This document shows, in pieces, positions 37,319 through 44,682 of a stretch of DNA of 64,000 nt. Source of the DNA: Sphingomonas astaxanthinifaciens DSM 22298 (lineage in GTDB: Bacteria; Pseudomonadota; Alphaproteobacteria; Sphingomonadales; Sphingomonadaceae); assembly GCF_000711715.1 (NCBI RefSeq), contig NZ_JONN01000002.1, positions 323,254 to 387,253 of the forward strand, written 5' to 3'. The notes beneath the pieces were generated by a model, which was not told the origin of the DNA, ran no database searches, and saw nothing but the letters and a program-made list of their open reading frames with translations. The position numbers and the translations under genes are program-made. Positions within the stretch are counted from its first letter, which is position 1. Every line of letters starts with the position of its first letter.

Positions 37319-38526
37319 GCGCCGAGGTCAGCCGCCGCGCGATGCTTGCCGGAGCGGGCGCGACCCTCCTCGCCGGGCCCGCCGCCGCCCGCATCCCGCC
37401 CGGGTCGCTCAAGCCTCTGATCGGTCCCGGCTACAAGGCCGTCGACACGGACGAAAAGGGCCTGTGGCAGCAGATGGAGCGGGTCGAGGAGGAAGTCGCG
37501 GGTTCGAACATCCTCGTCCGCGATCCCGGCCTCAACGCCTATCTGCAAGGACTGATCGGCAAGGTCGGCGGGCCGGCGGCCAGGGACATGCGCATCTATC
37601 TCGCGCGCGTGCCCGAGTTCAACGCGATGATGTTCCCGACGGGCTTCACCGTGGTCTTCACCGGCCTCCTCCTCAGGATGCGCGACGAGGCGCAGCTTGC
37701 CGGGGTGATCGCCCACGAGAGCAGCCACTTCCTCCTCAAGCACCAGCTTCGCTCGTGGCGCGACATGAAGCGCAAGAGCAACATCTTCTCGGTGCTGGCG
37801 ATGGGCGCGGGGCTCGCGGGCGGCGCGACCGGCACCTATACCGGCGATCTCGTCCGGCTGGCCGAGCTTGGCACGTTGCTCACCCTGTTCCGCTATTCGC
37901 GCCAGCTCGAGGCCGAGGCCGATGCGCTGGGCGTCAAGCTGATCGCCGAGGCGGGCTATGCGCCGTTGTCGATGTCGGAGACCTGGGACCAGCTCATCAC
38001 CGAGCTCGAATGGTCGGCGCGCGAACGCCGCAAGCGGGTCGATCGCGGCTACAGCCTGTTCGCGACCCACCCGGCCCCGCGCGAGCGGCTTGCCGACCTC
38101 AGGGTCAGCGCCGCCGAACTGACCGTCGCGGGCCGCAGCTACGACCGCGGGCGCGAGCGCTACCTGCGCGCCATCGCTCCCATTCGCGCCATGCTGTTCG
38201 ACGACCAGGTCAAGCTCAACGACCCCGGCGCCAGCAACTATATCGTCGAGACGCTCGCCAAGGACGGCTGGAACGGCCAGCTCCTCTTCACCCGCGCCGA
38301 GGTCAACCGGTTGCGCAACGCCGACAAATATCATGCCGCCTCGGCCGCCGATTATGCCGCCGCGGTCCGCTATCCCGATGCGCCGCCCGATGCCTGGCGC
38401 TGGCACGGCGTCATGCTGATGAAGGAAGGCCGCAGGGACGAGGGCCGGAAGGCGCTGCAGCGCTATCTCGCATTGGCCCCCAACGCCCCCGACGCGCCCT
38501 TCGTCCGCCAGTTGATCCAGAGCTAG
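37315..38526 (+). CDS. Exported M48-family zinc metalloprotease
   Basis: 403 residues with a GTG start overlapping the lipoprotein stop. The N terminus has a Tat-like signal (SRRAMLAGAGATLLAGPAAA). The gluzincin motif is HESSH (134-138), with a LEAEAD stretch further on (about 198-203) carrying the third ligand. The C-terminal ~150 residues lack a clear protease motif and may be TPR-like, as in BepA/LoiP-type periplasmic proteases that survey outer-membrane proteins. Proposed role: envelope protein quality control under stress, given the EcfG promoter. The lipoprotein neighbours could be substrates or adaptors. Confidence 0.87.
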   Translation: MSAEVSRRAMLAGAGATLLAGPAAARIPPGSLKPLIGPGYKAVDTDEKGLWQQMERVEEEVAGSNILVRDPGLNAYLQGLIGKVGGPAARDMRIYLARVPEFNAMMFPTGFTVVFTGLLLRMRDEAQLAGVIAHESSHFLLKHQLRSWRDMKRKSNIFSVLAMGAGLAGGATGTYTGDLVRLAELGTLLTLFRYSRQLEAEADALGVKLIAEAGYAPLSMSETWDQLITELEWSARERRKRVDRGYSLFATHPAPRERLADLRVSAAELTVAGRSYDRGRERYLRAIAPIRAMLFDDQVKLNDPGASNYIVETLAKDGWNGQLLFTRAEVNRLRNADKYHAASAADYAAAVRYPDAPPDAWRWHGVMLMKEGRRDEGRKALQRYLALAPNAPDAPFVRQLIQS

Positions 38527-38538
38527 GATAAGCCGCCG

Positions 38539-39162
38539 ATGACCCGCATGCCTGTTCTTGCCGCCGCGGTCCTTGCCCTGTCGGCCTGCGCCTCGACCGG
38601 GGGCGGGGGCGGCTTCGGCAGTCCCTATGGGCTGGTTCGCGCCGGGCAGACCATCAACACCGGCTCGGGGGCGATGAGCGTCACCGCGCCGCGCGAATGG
38701 AACCGCACCCAGCGCAGCGTCCTGTCCGACGTCCGCTGGGTCGAGGACTGGACGCTGAACGGCCCCTATCTCGACACGATGAGCTTCGTCGCCGGGCTGC
38801 CCAACGACAAACGGCTGATCCGGCAGGAATATAAGGCCGACCGGCAGGTCCCGAAATTCCGTTCCGACATGACCGCGCCCGAGATCGCCGCCTTGCTCGA
38901 GACGCTCTACCGGGTCGAGGGCGGCGCGGTCGACTTTAGGACGCTCGGCCTCGCGCCGCGGACCTTCATGGGGGCTGCCGGCTTCCAGCTCGACTATGAG
39001 CATCTCGACGGCGACGAGGTCTGGCGGAAGGGCCGCGCGGTCGGCGCGGTGATCGAGGGCAAGCTCTACCTCGTCAACGTCGACGCCGCCCGCTCGCATT
39101 ATTTCGCGCAGGTGCTGCCCGACTTCGAGGCGATGGTCGCAAGCGCCCGCCGCCGCAAATAG
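38539..39162 (+). CDS. Putative lipoprotein, third gene of the protease operon
   Basis: 207 residues; the lipobox LSAC lies at residues 14-17 and is followed by a Gly-rich linker (STGGGGGFGS). The mature part (QTINTGSGAMSVTAPREWNRTQRSVLSDVRWVEDWTLNGPYLDTMSFVAGL, then APRTFMGAAGFQLDYEHLDGDEVWRKGRAVGAVIEGKLYLVNVDA) is a compact domain of unknown function. It follows the M48 gene by 12 bp with no ribosome-site gap, so it is cotranscribed. Confidence 0.78.
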   Translation: MTRMPVLAAAVLALSACASTGGGGGFGSPYGLVRAGQTINTGSGAMSVTAPREWNRTQRSVLSDVRWVEDWTLNGPYLDTMSFVAGLPNDKRLIRQEYKADRQVPKFRSDMTAPEIAALLETLYRVEGGAVDFRTLGLAPRTFMGAAGFQLDYEHLDGDEVWRKGRAVGAVIEGKLYLVNVDAARSHYFAQVLPDFEAMVASARRRK

Positions 39163-39174
39163 TCGCCGGCCGGC

Positions 39175-39348
39175 TCAGCCGATCGGGGAGATCGGGGTCG
39201 GATTGGGGTCGTTGCCCGGGCTCGGCGGCGATGGGACGTCAACCGGCGCCTCGGCGGGCGGGGTCTCGGGCGGGGCTTCGCTCGGCTGGCCGGGCTGGCT
39301 GGGCTCGAAACCGGGGGCGTCGTCGGGGAAGGGGGGAAGCTGTTGCAT
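39175..39348 (-). CDS. Possible 57-residue proline-rich protein
   Basis: An ORF of 57 codons, MQQLPPFPDDAPGFEP at the start and PNPTPISPIG at the end, extremely rich in Pro, Glu and Asp with no Lys or Arg. No good ribosome site is visible before the ATG. It fills most of the gap between the lipoprotein gene and tRNA-Leu. It could be a real intrinsically disordered peptide or chance in GC-rich DNA. Confidence 0.35.
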   Translation of the reverse strand: MQQLPPFPDDAPGFEPSQPGQPSEAPPETPPAEAPVDVPSPPSPGNDPNPTPISPIG

Positions 39349-39437
39349 GGGGGCGTGAACGAACGGAAGGCCCCGCCGGGTCCACCGCGCTTGCCCCCCG
39401 GGGTGAGGCTGCTATAGGGCCGCCCCTGAACGCTCGC

Positions 39438-39522
<85 letters not shown>

Positions 39523-39592
39523 GTTTCCGCCGCCGCCCCAAGCGAGCCGATCCGCATCACCTTTCAACGTTTTATCGGGAATTTTCGCCATC

Positions 39593-41188
39593 ATGAAGAG
39601 CGTCGAGATCGAGAATGAGGGCCTGAAGCGGGCCTACACGCTGACCTTCACGGCAGCCGAGATCGACGACAAGATCGCGGGCGAGGTCAAGCGCATCGCC
39701 CCGCAGATCCGCATGCCCGGCTTCCGCCCCGGCAAGGTCCCCGCCAACCTCATCCGCAAGATGCATGGCGAGGCGCTGCACCAGGACGCGCTGTCGACCA
39801 CCATCCAGGACGGCGTCCAGAAGCTGCTGGCCGACAACAAGCTGCGTCCGGCGATGCAGCCCGCGATCGAATTGAAGGACGGCTATGAGCCCGGCAAGGA
39901 CGCCGAGGTCACGGTCCGCTTCGAGACGCTGCCCGACGTTCCGACCCCGCAGATCGACGGCCTGAAGCTCGAGCGCCTGACCGCCGAGGTCGACGAGGCC
40001 GCGGTCGACGCGCAGGTCCAGCAGTTCGCCAGCCAGTCCAAGCGCTTCGAGGACGCCAAGAAGGGCAAGAAGGCCGAGACCGGCGACCAGGTGGTGATCG
40101 ACTTCGTCGGCAAGACCGCCGACGGTGTCGCCTTCGAGGGCGGTACCGGCACCGACATGGCGGTCGAGATCGGCTCGGGCACGCTCATCCCCGGCTTCGA
40201 GGACCAGCTGATCGGCGCCAAGGTCGGTGACGAGCGCACCTTGAACGTCACCTTCCCCGACGATTATCCGGCCGAGAACCTCAAGGGCCAGCCGGCGACC
40301 TTCGACGTCAAGGTCACCGCGGTGAAGGTCGCGGGCGAGACCAAGATCGACGACGACTTCGCCAAGAACCTCGGCCTCCAGAGCCTCGACCAGCTGAAGG
40401 GCCTGCTCCGCGACCAGCAGAGCCAGGAACTGAACGGCCTCACCCGCACCCACATGAAGCGCCGCCTGCTCGACCAGCTGGCCGCCGCCCATTCGTTCGA
40501 CGTCCCGCCCTCGATGGTCGATGCCGAGTTCGCCAACATCATGGCCCAGCTCGAGCATGAAGCCAGCCACGAGGCCGATCCCGAAGCCGCCAAGGCCGAG
40601 ATCGAGAAGGACAAGGACGATTATCGCAAGATCGCCGAGCGTCGCGTCCGTCTCGGCCTGCTCCTCTCCGAAATTGGTGCCGCCAACGGCATCGAGGTGA
40701 CCCAGCAGGAGATGAACCGGCTGATCGCGCAGGCCGCGCAGCAGTATCAGCCCAAGGACCGCGAGCGGTTCATCCAGTACATCCAGCAGGAGCCGATGGC
40801 CGCCGCCCAGCTGCGCGCGCCGCTCTACGAGGACAAGGTCGTCGACTTCCTCTTCACCAAGGCCGACATCACCGATCGCGCCGCGACCCGCGCCGAGATC
40901 GAAGCCGATCTCGAGGCCGAGGAAGGCCATGTCCATGGTCCGGGCTGCGGCCACGACCATGCCCATGAGGCCAAGCCCGCGAAGAAGGCCGCCGCCAAGG
41001 GCAAGAAGGCCGCTGCGGCCGAGGAGGCTCCGGCCACCGAAGCCAAGGCCGAGCCCAAGAAGAAGCCGGCCAAGCCCGCCAAGGGCGCGGTCGAGGCCGA
41101 AGCCGACAAGCCGGTCCCGGCCGAGCCGGTGAAGGACGCCGCCCCGGCCAAGGCGCCCGCCAAGAAAGCCAAGAAGGCTTCGGCTTAA
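39593..41188 (+). CDS. tig: Trigger factor with unusual His- and Lys/Ala/Pro-rich C-terminal tail
   Basis: 531 residues from the ATG at 39593; the longer frame overlaps tRNA-Leu. Trigger factor is the ribosome-bound chaperone and peptidyl-prolyl isomerase. Seen: the ribosome-binding domain with GFRPGKVP (signature GFRxGKxP), the FKBP domain (about 165-250; GDQVVIDFVGKTADGVAFEGGTG) and the helical chaperone domain to about residue 440. A ~90-residue tail follows, opening with HVHGPGCGHDHAH and then Lys/Ala/Pro/Glu repeats. E. coli Tig has 432 residues and no such tail. A class C palindromic repeat follows. Confidence 0.95.
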   Translation: MKSVEIENEGLKRAYTLTFTAAEIDDKIAGEVKRIAPQIRMPGFRPGKVPANLIRKMHGEALHQDALSTTIQDGVQKLLADNKLRPAMQPAIELKDGYEPGKDAEVTVRFETLPDVPTPQIDGLKLERLTAEVDEAAVDAQVQQFASQSKRFEDAKKGKKAETGDQVVIDFVGKTADGVAFEGGTGTDMAVEIGSGTLIPGFEDQLIGAKVGDERTLNVTFPDDYPAENLKGQPATFDVKVTAVKVAGETKIDDDFAKNLGLQSLDQLKGLLRDQQSQELNGLTRTHMKRRLLDQLAAAHSFDVPPSMVDAEFANIMAQLEHEASHEADPEAAKAEIEKDKDDYRKIAERRVRLGLLLSEIGAANGIEVTQQEMNRLIAQAAQQYQPKDRERFIQYIQQEPMAAAQLRAPLYEDKVVDFLFTKADITDRAATRAEIEADLEAEEGHVHGPGCGHDHAHEAKPAKKAAAKGKKAAAAEEAPATEAKAEPKKKPAKPAKGAVEAEADKPVPAEPVKDAAPAKAPAKKAKKASA

Positions 41189-41196
41189 GCGCTACT

Positions 41197-41284
41197 CGTC
41201 ACCCCGGGCTTGACCCGGGGTCCCGCTTCTCGTTCTTCTGTTCGAAGGAAGAAGCGGGATCCCGGCTCGGGGGCCGGGATGACG
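41197..41284. repeat. Palindromic intergenic repeat, class C (copy 1)
   Basis: Inverted arms 41197-41230 and 41250-41284, beginning CGTCACCCCGGG and ending CCCGGGATGACG-like, with many internal GGG/CCC pairs. It lies between tig and the glycosyltransferase gene. A related copy is at 53361-53447. Confidence 0.8.
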
Positions 41285-41300
41285 CACAGGGGAACAAGGG

Positions 41301-42239
41301 ATGACGGCGAACCAGCCACGCATCGCCGTGCTGCTGCCCTGCTACAATGAGGAAGCCGCCATCGCGCAGACGGTGGCGGGCTTTCGCGCGGCGCTGCCGA
41401 CCGCGACCGTCTACGTCTACGACAACAATAGCCGGGACCGCACCGCCGAGGTGGCGCGCGCTGCCGGCGCGGTGGTGCGGACCGAGCGCCAGCAGGGCAA
41501 GGGCCATGTCGTCCGGCGGATGTTCGCCGACGTCGAGGCGGACGTCTATGTGATGGCCGACGGCGACCTCACCTATGACCCTGGCGCCGCGCCGGCGATG
41601 GTCGACATGGTGCTCGCCGAGCAGCTCGACATGGTCGTCGGTACGCGCCAGCACGAGGCCAAGGAGGCCTATCGCGGCGGCCATGTCTGGGGCAACCGCC
41701 TGTTCACGGGCCTCCTGTCGAGCCTGTTCGGGCGCAGTTTCACTGATGTCTTCAGTGGTTACCGGGTGTTCTCGCGGCGGTTCGTGAAGAGTTTCCCGGT
41801 CCTGTCGGCGGGCTTCGAGATCGAGACCGAGATGAGCGTCCACGCGCTCGAACTGCGGATGCCGGTCGGCGAGGTCGCCACCGCTTATGGCGCGCGGCCC
41901 GAGGGCTCGGCCTCCAAGCTCTCGACCTATCGCGACGGCTGGCGGATCCTCAAGGCCATGCTCAACCTCTACCGGATCGAGCGGCCGACCCTCTATTTCG
42001 GGATCCTCGCGGCGCTCATGCTGGTGCTCGCGGTGCTGCTGTCGGTGCCGCTGGTGCTGACCTATCTCGACACCGGGCTGGTCCCCCGGGTGCCGACCGC
42101 AATCCTCGTCACCGGCATGGTCATCGTCGCCATGCTCTTCTTCTTCACCGGCCTCATCCTCGACACCGTCACCCACGGCCGCCGCGAGATCCGCCGGCTG
42201 GCCTATCTCGCGCAGCCCGCGCCGGGGCTCGACGCCTGA
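41301..42239 (+). CDS. Family 2 glycosyltransferase with C-terminal membrane anchor
   Basis: 312 residues. The GT2 domain has IAVLLPCYNEEAAIAQTV (UDP/GDP-sugar binding), YVYDNNSRDRTAEVARAAGA and the metal-binding MADGDLTYDP. The segment VFSGYRVFSRRFVKSFPVLSAGFEIETEMSVHALELRM is typical of dolichol-phosphate-mannose-synthase-like enzymes. Two TM helices end the protein (FGILAALMLVLAVLLSVPLVLTYL and TAILVTGMVIVAMLFFFTGLILDTV). It likely transfers a sugar to a polyprenyl phosphate or membrane lipid. The stop overlaps the proB start, so it heads a glycosyltransferase-proB-proA operon, a functional mismatch. Confidence 0.88.
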   Translation: MTANQPRIAVLLPCYNEEAAIAQTVAGFRAALPTATVYVYDNNSRDRTAEVARAAGAVVRTERQQGKGHVVRRMFADVEADVYVMADGDLTYDPGAAPAMVDMVLAEQLDMVVGTRQHEAKEAYRGGHVWGNRLFTGLLSSLFGRSFTDVFSGYRVFSRRFVKSFPVLSAGFEIETEMSVHALELRMPVGEVATAYGARPEGSASKLSTYRDGWRILKAMLNLYRIERPTLYFGILAALMLVLAVLLSVPLVLTYLDTGLVPRVPTAILVTGMVIVAMLFFFTGLILDTVTHGRREIRRLAYLAQPAPGLDA

Positions 42240-43333
42240 TGGCCGGGCCGCCCGTCCGGCGGCTCGTGGTCAAGCTCGGCTCGGCGCTGGTGACGGGCGG
42301 GGAGGGGTTTCCCGAGCGCCTCGCCGCCGATGTCGCCGCGCTGCGCGCGCAAGGGACCGAGGTGATCCTCGTCAGTTCGGGGGCGGTGGCGCTCGGCCGC
42401 GATCTCCTCGGGCTGCCGAAGTCGCCCCGGCTCGACCAGAAACAGGCCGCCGCCGCCGCCGGCCAGCCGCTCCTGATGCAGGCGTGGGGCCAAGCCTTCG
42501 CGCCCGTCGGCCTCGTCACCGCGCAGCTCCTGCTCACCGCCAACGACACGGAGGACCGCCGCGCCTACCTCAACGCTCGCGGCACGCTCGCAGCGCTGCT
42601 GGCCGCGGGCGCTGTGCCGATCATCAACGAGAATGACAGCACCGCCACTGCCGAGCTCCGGGTCGGCGACAATGACCGGCTCTCGGCGCGCGTCGCGCAG
42701 CTTGCCGGGGCCGACACGCTCGTCCTCTTGAGCGACATCGACGGCCTCTACACCGCCGACCCGCGCCGCGACCCCGCCGCCGAGCATCTGCCGCATGTCG
42801 CCGAGCTCACCCCCGATATCCTCGCGCTGGCCGGCGACACGGACGCCGCCGGTCCCGGCACCGGGGGCATGCGGACCAAGCTCGAGGCCGCGCAGATCGC
42901 CGCCGCGGCGGGCTGCGTGACATTGATCGGAAGCGGGGCGGGGGAGCGCCCGCTCGCTCGCCTGATCGCCGGCGACGCGCGCCACACGGCCATTGCCGCC
43001 CACGGCAGCCCGGCGAGCGCCTACAAGGCGTGGATCGCGGGAACGCTCAAGCCCGTGGGAAGCCTCCGGATCGACGCCGGCGCCGCTGCCGCGCTGGCCC
43101 GCGGCAGCAGCCTGCTTCCCGCCGGGGTGACGGCGGTCGAGGGCCGCTTCGGGCGCGGCGACTGCCTCGTCGTGCTATCACCAGACGGCCGCGAACTTGC
43201 TCGCGGCCTTGCCCGCTACGACGCCGACGAGGCGGTGCGGCTGGTGGGCAAGCGGGGCAGCGCCATTGCCGAGATCCTCGGCTATTCGCGCGGGGATGCA
43301 CTGATCCACCGCGATGATATGGTGCTCCGATGA
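42239..43333 (+). CDS. proB: Glutamate 5-kinase (with PUA domain)
   Basis: 364 residues. The first step of proline synthesis: glutamate + ATP to gamma-glutamyl phosphate. The kinase domain shows RLVVKLGSALVTGG, VILVSSGAVALGRDLLGLP, VPIINENDSTAT and GGMRTKLEAAQIAA. A C-terminal PUA domain (about 275-360) is present as in E. coli ProB and is needed for full regulation. The start overlaps the preceding stop by 1 bp (TGATG), and the end overlaps proA by 4 bp, so the three genes are coupled. Confidence 0.95.
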   Translation: MAGPPVRRLVVKLGSALVTGGEGFPERLAADVAALRAQGTEVILVSSGAVALGRDLLGLPKSPRLDQKQAAAAAGQPLLMQAWGQAFAPVGLVTAQLLLTANDTEDRRAYLNARGTLAALLAAGAVPIINENDSTATAELRVGDNDRLSARVAQLAGADTLVLLSDIDGLYTADPRRDPAAEHLPHVAELTPDILALAGDTDAAGPGTGGMRTKLEAAQIAAAAGCVTLIGSGAGERPLARLIAGDARHTAIAAHGSPASAYKAWIAGTLKPVGSLRIDAGAAAALARGSSLLPAGVTAVEGRFGRGDCLVVLSPDGRELARGLARYDADEAVRLVGKRGSAIAEILGYSRGDALIHRDDMVLR

Positions 43334-44559
43334 GCCTCGAAGAGCAGATGATCGCGCTCGGCCGTGACGCCCGCGCCGGTGCCGAGGCGCTCCGCCGGGC
43401 GGACGCGGCGCAGCGCAGCGCCGCGATCCGCGCCATGGCGGTCCGGCTGCGCGAACACGCGCCGCAGGTCCTCGCTGCCAATGCCGCCGACCTCGCCGCC
43501 GCGACCCGCCACCATGACCGGCTGATGCTCGACTCCGCCCGGTTCGAGGCCATTGCGACGGCGCTCGAGGACGTGGCCGCCTTGCCCGATCCGGTCGGGG
43601 CCGAACTGGCGCGGTGGAAGCGTCCCAACGGCCTCGACATTGCCCGCGTCCGGACCCCGATCGGGGTCATCGGCATGATCTACGAGGCGCGGCCCAACGT
43701 CACCGCCGACGCCGCCGCCATCTGCGTCCGCTCAGGCAATGCGGTGATCCTCCGACCCGGCTCGGACTGCTTCGCCACCAGCCAGGCGATCCACGGGGCG
43801 CTGGCGCAGGGACTGGAGGACGCCGGCCTGCCCGCTTCGGCGGTCCAGATCGTGCCGACGACCGACCGGGCGGCGGTGGGCGCGCTGCTGGAGGGCCTTG
43901 GGGGAAATCTCGACCTCGTCATCCCGCGTGGGGGGAAAAGCCTCGTCGAGCGGGTTCAGGCCGAGGCGCGGGTGCCCGTGCTGGGTCATCTCGAAGGCGT
44001 CTGCCACACTTACGTCCACGAAGCGGCGGATGCGGCCAAGGCGGCGGCGATCGTCGCCAACGCCAAGCTCCGCCGCGTCTCGGTCTGCGGCGCGACCGAG
44101 ACCCTGCTGATCGACCGCGCGGCATTGCCGATGCTCCCGGCCATCGCCGAGGCGCTTCGCGGCTGCGAGCTTCGCGGCGACGCCGAGGCCGCCGCCATCG
44201 TCCCCATGCTCCCCGCGCACGAGGCCGACTGGGGGACCGAATATCTCGCACCCGTCCTCAGCATCCGCACCGTCAGCGACTGGCGGCAAGCGGCCGCCCA
44301 CATCGCCCGCTACGGCACCGGCCACACCGAGGCGATCATCACCGAGGACGCCGACGTCGCCGAGTCCTTCCTCGGCCAGGTCGACAGTGCGATCGTGCTG
44401 TGGAACGCCTCGACCCAGTTCGCCGACGGGGGCGAATTCGGTTTCGGAGCCGAGATCGGGATCGCCACGGGCAAGCTCCACGCCCGCGGGCCGGTCGGGC
44501 CCGACCAGCTCACCAGCTTCAAATATGTCGTCCGGGGAAGCGGCCAGACCCGGTCCTGA
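43330..44559 (+). CDS. proA: Gamma-glutamyl phosphate reductase
   Basis: 409 residues. The second proline-synthesis enzyme makes glutamate semialdehyde from gamma-glutamyl phosphate with NADPH. Typical segments are RVRTPIGVIGMIYEARPNVTADAAAICVRSGNAVILRPGS, VPVLGHLEGVCHTYVHEAAD and the catalytic Cys in RRVSVCGATETLLID. The ATGA overlap with proB fixes the start. The length is standard. Confidence 0.96.
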   Translation: MSLEEQMIALGRDARAGAEALRRADAAQRSAAIRAMAVRLREHAPQVLAANAADLAAATRHHDRLMLDSARFEAIATALEDVAALPDPVGAELARWKRPNGLDIARVRTPIGVIGMIYEARPNVTADAAAICVRSGNAVILRPGSDCFATSQAIHGALAQGLEDAGLPASAVQIVPTTDRAAVGALLEGLGGNLDLVIPRGGKSLVERVQAEARVPVLGHLEGVCHTYVHEAADAAKAAAIVANAKLRRVSVCGATETLLIDRAALPMLPAIAEALRGCELRGDAEAAAIVPMLPAHEADWGTEYLAPVLSIRTVSDWRQAAAHIARYGTGHTEAIITEDADVAESFLGQVDSAIVLWNASTQFADGGEFGFGAEIGIATGKLHARGPVGPDQLTSFKYVVRGSGQTRS

Positions 44560-44682
44560 CTGTAACGGCAAAGCAACAATCGCTCACGTCGCAAATACCA
44601 CAGCAAGAAATCGCTGTTCCAAACCCAAATATGAGCGCACCTTTTCGGTCGCGGAAAACCGCGATTAAACAGGGGGTGTTCA

